From positions 1,178,001 to 1,242,000 of the forward strand of contig NZ_KB375270.1 of assembly GCF_000314735.2 (NCBI RefSeq): a stretch of DNA of 64,000 nucleotides. Direction: 5' to 3'. This DNA is from Afipia felis ATCC 53690. Lineage in GTDB: Bacteria; Pseudomonadota; Alphaproteobacteria; Rhizobiales; Xanthobacteraceae. The position numbers and the translations under genes are program-made. Positions 56,385 through 64,000 of this stretch are shown in pieces (position 1 is the first letter of the stretch; the number at the start of each line of letters is the position of its first letter). The notes below the pieces were generated by a model. The model did not search any database. It saw nothing but the letters and a program-made list of their open reading frames with translations, and was not told the origin of the DNA.

Positions 56385-58517
56385 ATGGCAATCGACAAAG
56401 CATCCGTCCGCAAGGTTCTGGACAAGGTCAAGGCCGACGGCCGCGACAGCCTGACTGCGCCGGAAGGCAAACTGGTTTGTGACGCGTACGGCATCGCCGT
56501 CCCGGGTGAAGGCGTCGCCAAGTCGGCCGACGAAGCGACCAAGCTTGCCAGCGGCATGGGCTATCCGGTGGTGATGAAGATCGTCTCGCCGGACATTCTT
56601 CACAAGACCGAAGCCGGCGGCGTTGTGGTCGGTGTTAAGGACGACGCGGCTGCGAAGGCTGCTTACGACCAGATTCTCGCGAACGCCAAGAAGTACAAGG
56701 CCGACGCCAAGATCGAAGGCATCCAGGTTCAGCAGATGCTGACTGGCGGCACCGAAGTGATCGTCGGTTCGATCACCGACGATTCGTTCGGTAAGCTCGT
56801 TGCGTTCGGCCTCGGCGGCGTGCTCGTCGAAGTGCTCAAGGACATCACCTTCCGCATGGCCCCCGCCACCAAGGAAGACGCGCTCTCGATGCTCGACGGC
56901 ATCCAGGCCAAGGAAATGCTGCACGGCGTTCGCGGTGGCGATCCGGTGAACCGTGACGCGCTGGCCAACATCATCGTCGGCGTCTCGCAACTCGTGACCG
57001 ACTTCCCTGAAATCGTCGAACTCGATCTCAACCCGGTGTTCGCGACCAAGAAGGATGCGATTGCCGCCGACGTGCGCATCGTCGTCGACTTCAACTACAA
57101 GCCCAAGCCTGCTCCGCGTCCGGATTCGGAAATCGTCACGGCGATGAACCGCATCATGATGCCGAAGTCCGTCGCGGTCATCGGCGCTTCCGCCGAAGAC
57201 GGCAAGATCGGCAACTCCGTGATGAAGAACCTCATCAACGGCGGCTACAAGGGTCAAATCTACCCCGTCCATCCGAAGGCTGCCGACATCCTCGGCCACA
57301 AGGCCTACAAGAGCGTCAAGGACATCCCGGGCGACGTCGACGTGGCAGTGTTCGCGATCCCGGCCAAGTTCGTGGCCGGCGCGCTGACCGAGTGCGGCGA
57401 GAAGAAGATTCCCGGCGCCGTTCTCATTCCGTCGGGCTTCGCCGAAGCCAACGAGCCTGAGCTTCAGGAAGAAATCGTCAAGATCGGCAAGAAGTACGAC
57501 ATCCGCCTGATGGGGCCGAACATTTACGGCTTCTACTACACCCCGGCCAACCTCTGCGCGACGTTCTGTACGGCGTTCGACGTCAAGGGTTCGGCGGCGC
57601 TGTCGTCGCAGTCCGGCGGCATCGGCATGGCGATCATCGGCTTCTCGCGCTCGGCCAAGATGGGCGTGTCGGCGATCGTGGGTCTCGGCAACAAGTCGGA
57701 CATCGACGAGGACGATCTGCTCGCCTTCTTCGAGCAGGACAAGAACACCAACGTCATCGCGATGCATTGCGAAGACCTGAAGGACGGCCGCGCGTTCGCG
57801 AATGCCGCCAAGCGCGTGTCCAAGAAGAAGCCGGTCATCGTGCTGAAGGGTGGCCGCACGTCAGCGGGCGCCAAGGCAGCGGCGTCGCACACCGGCGCCC
57901 TCGCCGGTAACGACAAGATCTACGAGGATGTCTTCAAGCAGGCTGGCGTGATCCGCGCCCGCTCGCTGCGTCAGCTCCTCGAGTTCGCACGCGGCGTTCC
58001 GTTGCTGCCGACCCCGAAGGGCGAAAACGTCCTCATCATCACGGGTGCCGGTGGTTCGGGCGTGCTGCTGTCGGACGCTGTGGTCGACAACGGCCTCTCG
58101 CTGATGACCATGCCGGCCGATCTCGATGCGGCGTTCCGTAAGTTCATCCCGCCGTTCGGCGCTTCGGGCAACCCGGTTGACATCACCGGTGGCGAACCGC
58201 CGATCACCTACGTCAACACCGTGAAGCTCGGCCTCACCGACGATCGCATCCACTCGCTGATCCTCGGCTACTGGCACACGATCGTGACGCCTCCGATGGT
58301 GTTCGCGAAGAACATGGTGCAGATCAAGAACGAGATGAAGGCCCAGGGCTTCGAGAAGCCGATGGTCGCTTCGCTCGCGGGCGACGTCGAAGTCGAGGAA
58401 GCTTCCGAATACCTCTACCAGAACGGCATCCCGGCTTATGCGTACTCGACCGAACTTCCGGTGGAAGTGCTCGGTGCGAAGTACAAGTGGGCGCGCGGCG
58501 CCGGCCTCATCAAGTAA
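56385..58517 (+). CDS. ADP-forming acyl-CoA synthetase (fused ATP-grasp and CoA-ligase domains)
   Basis: This is a 710-residue protein. An ATP-grasp domain comes first (about 1-240: MKIVSPDILHKTEAGGV, then EVIVGSITDDSFG, then VELDLNPVF), followed by a CoA-binding domain (about 255-370: SVAVIGASAEDGKIG) and a succinyl-CoA-ligase-type domain. The phosphohistidine is H502 in AASHTGALAG. The conserved GPNCxG loop reads GPNIYG at 377-382. The family makes acyl-CoA from acid, CoA and ATP, giving ADP and phosphate; acetate is the usual substrate. Here it lies between an oxalate transporter and sucCD. Oxalate, formate or acetate are candidate substrates. The ATG follows GGAG. Confidence 0.9.
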   Translation: MAIDKASVRKVLDKVKADGRDSLTAPEGKLVCDAYGIAVPGEGVAKSADEATKLASGMGYPVVMKIVSPDILHKTEAGGVVVGVKDDAAAKAAYDQILANAKKYKADAKIEGIQVQQMLTGGTEVIVGSITDDSFGKLVAFGLGGVLVEVLKDITFRMAPATKEDALSMLDGIQAKEMLHGVRGGDPVNRDALANIIVGVSQLVTDFPEIVELDLNPVFATKKDAIAADVRIVVDFNYKPKPAPRPDSEIVTAMNRIMMPKSVAVIGASAEDGKIGNSVMKNLINGGYKGQIYPVHPKAADILGHKAYKSVKDIPGDVDVAVFAIPAKFVAGALTECGEKKIPGAVLIPSGFAEANEPELQEEIVKIGKKYDIRLMGPNIYGFYYTPANLCATFCTAFDVKGSAALSSQSGGIGMAIIGFSRSAKMGVSAIVGLGNKSDIDEDDLLAFFEQDKNTNVIAMHCEDLKDGRAFANAAKRVSKKKPVIVLKGGRTSAGAKAAASHTGALAGNDKIYEDVFKQAGVIRARSLRQLLEFARGVPLLPTPKGENVLIITGAGGSGVLLSDAVVDNGLSLMTMPADLDAAFRKFIPPFGASGNPVDITGGEPPITYVNTVKLGLTDDRIHSLILGYWHTIVTPPMVFAKNMVQIKNEMKAQGFEKPMVASLAGDVEVEEASEYLYQNGIPAYAYSTELPVEVLGAKYKWARGAGLIK

Positions 58518-58529
58518 GGGTCCAGCATA

Positions 58530-59726
58530 ATGAATATTCACGAGTATCAAGCGAAAGCCGTACTGAAGGAATTCGGCGTGCCCGTCTCCAAGGGCATTCC
58601 GATCCTCAAGGCTTCCGACGCCGAAGCTGCCGCCAAGGAACTTGGCGGCCCGGTGTGGGTGGTGAAGAGCCAGATCCACGCTGGCGGCCGCGGCAAGGGC
58701 AAGTTCAAGGAAGCCTCTGCCGGTGATAAAGGCGGCGTCCGACTCGCGAAGTCGGTCGACGAGGTGAAGACCTTCGTCCAGCAGATGCTGGGCGCCACCC
58801 TGGTGACGGTGCAAACCGGCCCCGCGGGCAAGCAGGTCAATCGCCTCTATCTCGAGGAAGGCGCGGACATCGACAAGGAATTCTACCTGTCGGCGCTCGT
58901 TGACCGCGAGACCTCCCGTATCGCCTTCGTGGTTTCCACCGAAGGCGGCATGGACATCGAAACGGTCGCCCACGACACCCCCGAGAAGATCGTCACCTTC
59001 TCGGTGGATCCGGCGACCGGCATCATGCCTCACCATGGCCGCAAGATCGCACAGGCGTTGAAGCTGAAGGGCGACCAGGCCAAGCAGGCCGAGAGCCTCG
59101 TCAGCAAGCTCTACGCGGCCTTCGTCGGCAAGGACATGTCGATGCTGGAGATCAATCCGTTGATCCTCTCCAAGCAGGGCGAACTGAAGTGCCTCGACGC
59201 CAAGGTGTCGTTCGACTCCAACGCCATCTACCGTCATCCCGACGTGCTGGCGCTGCGCGACGAGACCGAAGAAGATGCCAAGGAAATCGAAGCGTCGAAG
59301 TACGACCTCGCCTACATCGCGCTCGATGGCACCATCGGCTGCATGGTGAACGGCGCGGGTCTTGCGATGGCGACCCTCGACATCATCAAGCTCTACGGCG
59401 AAAGCCCGGCCAACTTCCTCGACGTCGGTGGCGGCGCTTCCGAGGAAAAGGTGACCGCTGCGTTCAAGATCATCACTGCCGATCCGAACGTGAAGGGCAT
59501 TCTCGTCAACATCTTCGGTGGCATCATGAAGTGCGACGTCATCGCTGCCGGCGTCGTTGCCGCGGTGAAGGCCGTCGGTCTGAAGGTGCCGCTGGTTGTC
59601 CGCCTCGAAGGCACCAACGTCGAGGAAGGCAAGAAGATCATCCGCGAGAGCGGCCTCAACGTTCTGCCAGCCGACGATCTGGACGACGCTGCACAGAAGA
59701 TCGTCAAGGCCGTGAAGGGAAAGTAA
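58530..59726 (+). CDS. sucC: Succinate--CoA ligase beta subunit (second SucC candidate)
   Basis: This is a 398-residue protein. The ATP-grasp start [34 protein letters not shown] and the [13 protein letters not shown] loop are standard SucC. It makes the nucleotide- and succinate-binding subunit of an (alpha-beta)n ligase. The ATG at 58530 follows AAGGG and lies 12 bp after the fused ligase stop. It is directly followed by sucD. In related genomes the citric-acid-cycle sucCD lies beside mdh and sucA, so this may be a second copy devoted to the oxalate cluster. That is an inference; the rest of the genome is not seen. Confidence 0.92.
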   Translation: MNIHEYQAKAVLKEFGVPVSKGIPILKASDAEAAAKELGGPVWVVKSQIHAGGRGKGKFKEASAGDKGGVRLAKSVDEVKTFVQQMLGATLVTVQTGPAGKQVNRLYLEEGADIDKEFYLSALVDRETSRIAFVVSTEGGMDIETVAHDTPEKIVTFSVDPATGIMPHHGRKIAQALKLKGDQAKQAESLVSKLYAAFVGKDMSMLEINPLILSKQGELKCLDAKVSFDSNAIYRHPDVLALRDETEEDAKEIEASKYDLAYIALDGTIGCMVNGAGLAMATLDIIKLYGESPANFLDVGGGASEEKVTAAFKIITADPNVKGILVNIFGGIMKCDVIAAGVVAAVKAVGLKVPLVVRLEGTNVEEGKKIIRESGLNVLPADDLDDAAQKIVKAVKGK

Positions 59727-59730
59727 GCCA

Positions 59731-60639
59731 ATGTCAGTCATGATCGACAAGAACACGAAGGTCATTTGCCAGGGCTTCACCGGCAAGAATGGTACCTTCC
59801 ACTCCGAAGCGGCGATCGCTTACGGCACCAAGATGGTCGGCGGCACCTCGCCGGGCAAAGGCGGCTCGACCCACCTCGGCCTGCCGGTGTTCGACAGCGT
59901 CGCCGAGGCCCGCGCCAAGACCGGCGCGGACGCCTCCGTCGTCTACGTGCCGCCGCCGGGCGCTGCGGATGCGATCTGCGAAGCCATCGACGCGGAGATC
60001 CCACTGATCGTCTGCATCACCGAGGGCATTCCGGTGCTCGACATGGTGCGGGTGAAGCGTGCCCTCTCCGGCTCGAAGTCGCGCCTGCTCGGCCCGAACT
60101 GCCCCGGCGTCGTCACCGCCGGTGAGTGCAAGATCGGCATCATGCCGACCAACATCTTCAAGCCGGGCAATGTCGGCATCGTGTCCCGCTCGGGCACGCT
60201 GACCTACGAAGCCGTGTTCCAGACCACCCAGGTCGGCTTCGGCCAGACCACGGCGGTCGGCATCGGTGGCGACCCGGTCAAGGGCACCGAGTTCATCGAC
60301 GTGCTGGAGATGTTCCTCGCCGACGACAAGACGGAATCGATCATCATGATCGGTGAGATCGGCGGCTCTGCCGAGGAAGACGCGGCTCAGTTCCTCAAGG
60401 ACGAAGCCAAGCGCGGCCGCAAGAAGCCGATGGTCGGCTTCATCGCGGGCCGTACCGCTCCTCCGGGACGCCGGATGGGCCATGCCGGCGCCATCGTGGC
60501 GGGCGGCAAGGGCGATGCGGAATCCAAAATTGCCGCGATGGAAGCAGCCGGGATCTCGGTCTCGGCCTCCCCGGCCCGGCTCGGAAGCACGCTGGTGGAG
60601 CTCCTGAAAGGGAATAAGCCAGCAAAACGAACCGCTTAA
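59731..60639 (+). CDS. sucD: Succinate--CoA ligase alpha subunit
   Basis: This is a 302-residue protein. The active-site phosphohistidine is H251 in [16 protein letters not shown], and the CoA-binding cysteine C124 is in [11 protein letters not shown]. It interacts with SucC to convert succinate, CoA and nucleoside triphosphate to succinyl-CoA. The ATG at 59731 lies 5 bp after the sucC stop. The C terminus is longer than usual and ends [11 protein letters not shown] terminator follows at 60650-60677. Malate thiokinase (MtkB) is a family alternative but context gives no C1-serine-cycle genes. Confidence 0.92.
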   Translation: MSVMIDKNTKVICQGFTGKNGTFHSEAAIAYGTKMVGGTSPGKGGSTHLGLPVFDSVAEARAKTGADASVVYVPPPGAADAICEAIDAEIPLIVCITEGIPVLDMVRVKRALSGSKSRLLGPNCPGVVTAGECKIGIMPTNIFKPGNVGIVSRSGTLTYEAVFQTTQVGFGQTTAVGIGGDPVKGTEFIDVLEMFLADDKTESIIMIGEIGGSAEEDAAQFLKDEAKRGRKKPMVGFIAGRTAPPGRRMGHAGAIVAGGKGDAESKIAAMEAAGISVSASPARLGSTLVELLKGNKPAKRTA

Positions 60640-60649
60640 AAAAGACTGA

Positions 60650-60677
60650 CCAAGGCCCCTTCTGGGGCCTTGGTTTT
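60650..60677 (+). terminator. Rho-independent terminator after sucD
   Basis: A 10-bp stem (CCAAGGCCCC at 60650-60659 with GGGGCCTTGG at 60664-60673, loop TTCT) is followed by TTTT. It ends the ligase-sucCD transcript before gntR. Confidence 0.9.
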
Positions 60678-60736
60678 ATGGGCCAAGACCCTCTAGTATA
60701 GGAATCGGACCCTAATACCCACTAAACCGCCAGTTA

Positions 60737-60762
60737 CTGGCATACGGCAGGAAATATGCCAG
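60737..60762. promoter_or_regulatory. Palindromic operator candidate D at the regulator start
   Basis: CTGGCATA (60737-60744) and TATGCCAG (60755-60762) are exact reverse complements with a 10-bp spacer. The right arm overlaps the ATG at 60756. The half-sites match those of candidates A and B, but spacing differs. This suggests autoregulation of the GntR gene. Confidence 0.55.
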
Positions 60763-61511
60763 ATAATAACGGGATGGAACGCGTGAAACCAATCGCCCAG
60801 CGGGCGCCCTTGTCGAAGCCGGCACCTGAACTCGTCGTCGGCCGGTTCGCACCTGAGCAAACTTTCAAGACCCGCGCCTATGAGGCTCTGAAGCAGGCCA
60901 TCCTCGATATGGATATCTACGCTTCCGCCGAGCCCGCGTGGATCGACGAGCGGCAGCTCTCCGAACAGCTTGGCGTCAGCCGCACTCCGGTCCGCGAAGC
61001 CATCGTGATGCTCGAGCACGAAGGCCTCGTCAAATCAGTGCCGCGCAAGGGCGTGATGGTTCTGAAGAAGACCAAACGCGAAGTCATCGACATGATCCAG
61101 GCCTGGGCCGCACTGGAAAGCATGGCGGCCCGCCTCGCCACCCTGCATGCGAGCGACGAAGCCATCGCCGGCCTGCGCCGCCTGTTCCGGGGGTTCGACG
61201 ACGCCCACAAGCCGTCCGATCACCTCAGCGAATATTCTTCGGCCAACATTCTGTTTCACCAGACCATCGTGAAGCTGTCGGGCTCGCAGGTGCTGGTCGA
61301 CATGACTGAGCAGATCCTGCTGCACGTACGGGGCCTGCGTCAGATCACCATCGGCCGCGACGACCGCGCCTCGCGTTCGATCGTCGATCACCTCGCCATC
61401 ATCGACGCCATTGAGAAGCGCGAGACCGAACGCGCCGTGATCCTGTCGCGCGACCACACGCTTGGCCTCGCCGACTATGTGGCCGCCCACAGCGACGGCA
61501 TCTTCGAATAG
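60756..61511 (+). CDS. GntR/FCD-family transcriptional regulator of the oxalate island
   Basis: This is a 251-residue protein. The winged helix region (about 45-105) has SEQLGVSRTPVREAIVMLEHEGLV, and the FCD ligand domain (about 115-240) has SSANILFHQTIVKLSG and SIVDHLAIIDAIEKRE with the metal-binding histidines. FCD regulators typically repress catabolic operons until a small acid, often with a bound metal, is present. The start is uncertain: ATG 60756 overlaps an operator, and ATG 60774 gives a shorter form. Position at the end of the cluster and shared half-sites make it the likely regulator of oxc-frc and the transporter-ligase genes. Confidence 0.85.
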   Translation: MPDNNGMERVKPIAQRAPLSKPAPELVVGRFAPEQTFKTRAYEALKQAILDMDIYASAEPAWIDERQLSEQLGVSRTPVREAIVMLEHEGLVKSVPRKGVMVLKKTKREVIDMIQAWAALESMAARLATLHASDEAIAGLRRLFRGFDDAHKPSDHLSEYSSANILFHQTIVKLSGSQVLVDMTEQILLHVRGLRQITIGRDDRASRSIVDHLAIIDAIEKRETERAVILSRDHTLGLADYVAAHSDGIFE

Positions 61512-61534
61512 GTGCCTTGGCCCTGCTTGAATCG

Positions 61535-61567
61535 AAAAAGCCGCCTGCGATCGCAGGCGGCTTTTTT
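61535..61567. terminator. Bidirectional terminator between gntR and the FAH-family gene
   Basis: GCCGCCTGCGA and TCGCAGGCGGC (61540-61561) form a perfect 22-bp palindrome, flanked by an A-run on the left and TTTTTT on the right. It serves two converging genes. Confidence 0.9.
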
Positions 61568-61596
61568 AATGTGGTGTCTTCTGCGGAAACCGGTTG

Positions 61597-62370
61597 TCAG
61601 TTCTCGTACACATTATGCAGCGTGCCGATGCCCTCGATCGTCACGTCCATGATGTTGCTCGGCTCCTTCATGGTGCCTACACCGATCGAAGTACCGCAGC
61701 AGATCAGATCGCCGGGATTCAGCGTCATATCGTGCGACAGCATGCTGACGAGCTTGCGCGGCTGGAAGATCATGTCAGAGACCTTGTAGTTCTGCCGCTC
61801 CGCACCATTCAGGACGAGACGCACCGACAACGTCGCCGGATCAAGTCCCGTCGCGATCACCGGACCGAACGGACCAAACCCGTCGTAGCTCTTGGCGCGG
61901 GTCCACTGAGCGAAGCTCTCATCCTTGAAGAGGACTTCAGCCGCCGTGATGTCGTTGACGCAAGTGTAGCCGAAGATCGCCTTCTCGGCCTCTTCCTCCG
62001 AGGCGTTGGTACAGGTCTTGCCGATGACGATGCCGAGTTCGCCCTCATACACGACCTTGCCGGCATAGGCTTTCGGCCGCTTGATCGTTGTGTTCGGCGA
62101 AGTAATGCTGGAATTCGCCTTGATGAAGTAAAGCGGCTCCGGCGGAATCGACTGCTTCAGTTTCGCCGCGAGTTCACGGAAATTATTCCACAGCGCAACG
62201 ATCTTGGTCGGCTCGGACGGCGGCAGCACCTCGACGCTGGAAATCGCCAGCGTCTGCCCCGTGGCCTTGGGCGATGCGAACATGTCGCCAGTATGCTCGG
62301 CGATGGTGTCCCCGCTCAGCGTACCGAAGCCCGCCTTGCCGTTCGCACGATATCGAATCCACTGTGTCAT
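61597..62370 (-). CDS. Fumarylacetoacetate hydrolase-family protein
   Basis: This is a 257-residue protein of the FAH superfamily. Conserved blocks are YEGELGIVIGK (metal-binding glutamates), NDITAAEV and KSYDGFGPFGPVI. Family members are fumarylpyruvate or acylpyruvate hydrolases, oxaloacetate tautomerases and decarboxylases, or 2-keto-4-pentenoate hydratases. The ATG at 62370 follows GGGGAA. It lies upstream of pyk in the converging direction from gntR. A role in oxaloacetate or 2-oxo acid handling in C2 metabolism is possible, but only family level is supported. Confidence 0.85.
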   Translation of the reverse strand: MTQWIRYRANGKAGFGTLSGDTIAEHTGDMFASPKATGQTLAISSVEVLPPSEPTKIVALWNNFRELAAKLKQSIPPEPLYFIKANSSITSPNTTIKRPKAYAGKVVYEGELGIVIGKTCTNASEEEAEKAIFGYTCVNDITAAEVLFKDESFAQWTRAKSYDGFGPFGPVIATGLDPATLSVRLVLNGAERQNYKVSDMIFQPRKLVSMLSHDMTLNPGDLICCGTSIGVGTMKEPSNIMDVTIEGIGTLHNVYEN

Positions 62371-62410
62371 CGTTTCCCCTGCTCTTACGCCTTATGTCGC
62401 GCGCTTCCGG

Positions 62411-63820
62411 TCAGACGGTAACGACGCGGAGATTGTTGGTCGAACCCGATTTGCCGAATGGCACGCCCGCGACCACGACGATGCAGTCGCCGTCCTTCGC
62501 AAGCCCGCTGTCCTTGGCATGATGAACCGCATGGCTCACCATTTCGTCATATGACGCAATATCGTCCGAACGCATGCTCGTCGAGCCCCACAGCCAGGCC
62601 AGCTGGCGGGCGGTCGACTCATTCGGCGTCACGCTCAGGATCGGCGTCGGCGAACGCTGGCGCGCGATCCGGTAGGCGGTCGCGCCGCTCGAGGTGAACG
62701 CCACGATACAGGCGGCACTGATGGAGTCGGCGACCTCCGTGGCCGCCGCCGCGATCGCGTGCTGCGGCAAAGGCTCGACCTGCGGATGCAGCGCCGCGAC
62801 GATGCTGCGATACGCCTTGTGCTGCTCGGTCCGGCGGATGATGCGGTCCATCGTCTGGACCGCCTGCACCGGAAACTGCCCCGAAGCGGACTCGGCCGAC
62901 AACATCACCGCGTCGGAGCCGTCATAGATCGCGGTCGCGACGTCGGAGGATTCCGCGCGCGTCGGCGTCGGCGTCTGGATCATCGATTCCAGCATCTGGG
63001 TCGCGATGATGACCGGCTTGCCCGCCAGACGGCACAGCCGCACCAGATCTTTCTGCGCGCCCGGCACGTCCTCCGGCGGGATTTCCACGCCGAGATCGCC
63101 GCGCGCCACCATGATGGAATCCGACAGTGCGACGATATCCTCGATCACCGACATCGCCGCCGGCTTCTCGATCTTCGACATCACGCCCGCGCGCCCGCCA
63201 ACCAGCGTGTGCGCCTCGATCAGGTCGGAGGCGCGCTGCACGAACGAGAACGCGACCCAGTCGACGCCAAGCTCGAGGCCGAAGGCGAGATCGACGCGAT
63301 CCTTCTCGGTGATCGGCGACAGCGCCAGAATCGTGTCCGGCAGGTTGACGCCCTTGCGGTCGCTGACGATGCCGCCGGCAATCACCCTGGCATCGATATA
63401 GCCCTCGCCCACGCCGGTCGCCGACAGCCGCACCTTGCCGTCGTCGATCAGAAGCTGGTTGCCCGGCACGATGGCGTCGAACACCTCCTTGTGCGGCAGC
63501 GGCAGGTCGTTGCCCTTCGCAGTCTTTTCGCAGACGAAGCGAACCGTGCTGCCGTTGGTCAGTTCGCGCTTGCCGCCTTCCAGCGGCCCGAGGCGGATCT
63601 TCGGACCCTGCAGATCCTGCAGGATCGCGATCGGCGTGCCGACCTCGCGCTCGACCGCGCGGATCGCCTCATAGCGCGCGCGGTGATCCTCGTGGGTACC
63701 GTGGCTGAAATTGAGCCGGAACATGTCGACCCCGGCATCATAGAGCTTGCGGATCATCTCGGGCGAGGAACTCGCCGGGCCTAGCGTCGCAACGATCTTC
63801 GCGCGCCGATTGCGGCTCAT
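62411..63820 (-). CDS. pyk: Pyruvate kinase
   Basis: This is a 469-residue enzyme with the Pyk blocks RRAKIVATLGPAS, LNFSHGTHEDH, LQGPKIRLG, MSKIEKPAAM and VARGDLGVEIPPEDVP, and a complete C-terminal allosteric domain. It converts phosphoenolpyruvate and ADP to pyruvate and ATP. The ATG at 63820 follows AAGGA. It lies 66 bp after the gene for a tartronate-semialdehyde-reductase-type protein on the same strand, an arrangement found in rhizobial gcl-hyi-glxR-pyk clusters, so it may be part of the glycerate branch. Confidence 0.95.
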   Translation of the reverse strand: MSRNRRAKIVATLGPASSSPEMIRKLYDAGVDMFRLNFSHGTHEDHRARYEAIRAVEREVGTPIAILQDLQGPKIRLGPLEGGKRELTNGSTVRFVCEKTAKGNDLPLPHKEVFDAIVPGNQLLIDDGKVRLSATGVGEGYIDARVIAGGIVSDRKGVNLPDTILALSPITEKDRVDLAFGLELGVDWVAFSFVQRASDLIEAHTLVGGRAGVMSKIEKPAAMSVIEDIVALSDSIMVARGDLGVEIPPEDVPGAQKDLVRLCRLAGKPVIIATQMLESMIQTPTPTRAESSDVATAIYDGSDAVMLSAESASGQFPVQAVQTMDRIIRRTEQHKAYRSIVAALHPQVEPLPQHAIAAAATEVADSISAACIVAFTSSGATAYRIARQRSPTPILSVTPNESTARQLAWLWGSTSMRSDDIASYDEMVSHAVHHAKDSGLAKDGDCIVVVAGVPFGKSGSTNNLRVVTV

Positions 63821-63847
63821 CTTCAATTCCTTCCGTCAATATAACTG

Positions 63848-63878
63848 GGATATCCGGGGCACGAAGCCCCGGATGTCC
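63848..63878. other. Hairpin between glxR and pyk
   Basis: A 13-bp imperfect stem (63848-63860 with 63866-63878, one G-T pair, loop ACGAA) has no T-run. It could attenuate transcription or stabilise the upstream message. Confidence 0.5.
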
Positions 63879-63886
63879 GGTATTGC

Positions 63887-64000
63887 TTACTTCTTGCCGG
63901 CGACCGCGTGGTTGGCCATCAGCTCGAGCGCCTTCACCATGCCCGAGTGATCCCACGCCTTGCCGCCATTGGCCGCACAGGTGTTGAACAATTCCTGCGC
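63887..64000 (-). CDS. glxR: 3' end of 2-hydroxy-3-oxopropionate reductase (tartronate semialdehyde reductase), partial
   Basis: Only the last 37 codons are inside the window; the gene starts beyond it. The frame contains LFNTCAANGGKAWDHSGMVKALELM, which is characteristic of the GlxR/GarR branch of the 3-hydroxyisobutyrate dehydrogenase family. It reduces tartronate semialdehyde to D-glycerate with NAD(P)H. The location beside pyk fits the rhizobial glyoxylate carboligase cluster. It would link C2 acids such as glyoxylate to central metabolism. A 3-hydroxyisobutyrate dehydrogenase is the alternative. Confidence 0.8.
   Translation of the reverse strand, partial: AQELFNTCAANGGKAWDHSGMVKALELMANHAVAGKK

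Noticed and set aside
57861..59786. Long minus-strand open frame opposite the fused ligase and sucC
   Set aside because: It crosses two real genes and their gap, with His/Arg/Asp-rich composition and no motif.
58530..60639. Malate thiokinase (mtkA-mtkB) instead of sucC-sucD
   Set aside because: The sequences match standard SucC and SucD blocks, and no serine-cycle genes are nearby in the window.

Overview
The window reads as a chromosomal segment of a GC-rich alphaproteobacterium of the Bradyrhizobium/Afipia/Rhodopseudomonas group (Nitrobacteraceae). The reasons are the tail of the rhizobial very-long-chain lipid A cluster (fabF1XL-adh2XL-lpxXL), a class II DAHP synthase, a GlxR-Pyk pair, an Atm1-type exporter, several TRAP and Liv-type transporters and uniformly GC-rich third codon positions. 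The genus is an inference from gene content. I see no rRNA, tRNA, CRISPR array, prophage or insertion sequence.

Layout. 1-2205: end of the lipid A C28 acyl-chain cluster. 2223-4607: a DMT exporter and a divergent MocR-type regulator that share a promoter with a perfect inverted repeat. 4620-7257: an aminotransferase with an orphan PotF-like binding protein, then a rhodanese. 7349-13078: two tandem Kup potassium transporters and a motA-motB pair. 13534-15207: phosphatidylethanolamine synthesis (pssA, psd). 15366-33908: housekeeping genes (Atm1-type ABC exporter, LOG phosphoribohydrolase, citramalate synthase, a GNAT enzyme, a 37-residue membrane microprotein, cysS, nadE, dgkA, aroG class II, a beta-propeller protein, gor, a DUF2059 protein, rpiA, gph, a lipoprotein, moaA). 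34076-38968: a TRAP permease pair converging on two tandem TakP-like binding proteins. 39111-46153: an Mrp-type Fe-S carrier, the DUF47-Pit phosphate uptake pair, an MgtC protein, a histidine kinase, a retropepsin and dusA. 46261-50799: a five-gene Liv-type ABC transporter.

51003-64000 is the most interesting part, an oxalate/C2 island. An oxc-frc operon (oxalyl-CoA decarboxylase, formyl-CoA transferase) is divergent from an OxlT-like MFS transporter. The transporter is followed by a fused ADP-forming acyl-CoA ligase, a sucC-sucD pair and a GntR/FCD regulator. Closely related palindromes built on TTGGCAT/ATACCAA half-sites lie before the transporter (two copies), before the fused ligase (one degraded copy) and at the start of the regulator gene (a wider-spaced version). 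They look like operators of one local regulon. A fumarylacetoacetase-family hydrolase, pyk and the 3' end of a tartronate-semialdehyde-reductase gene follow, and they point to an adjoining glyoxylate-to-glycerate route.

How the island may work (inference): the transporter imports oxalate. Frc moves CoA to it, and the two nucleotide-dependent CoA ligases either prime that transfer, by making succinyl-CoA or oxalyl-CoA directly, or recover formyl-CoA energy as ATP. Oxc makes formyl-CoA and CO2. The glycerate branch, largely outside the window, would assimilate C2 carbon. The two ligases inside an oxalate regulon are the least explained part of the window.
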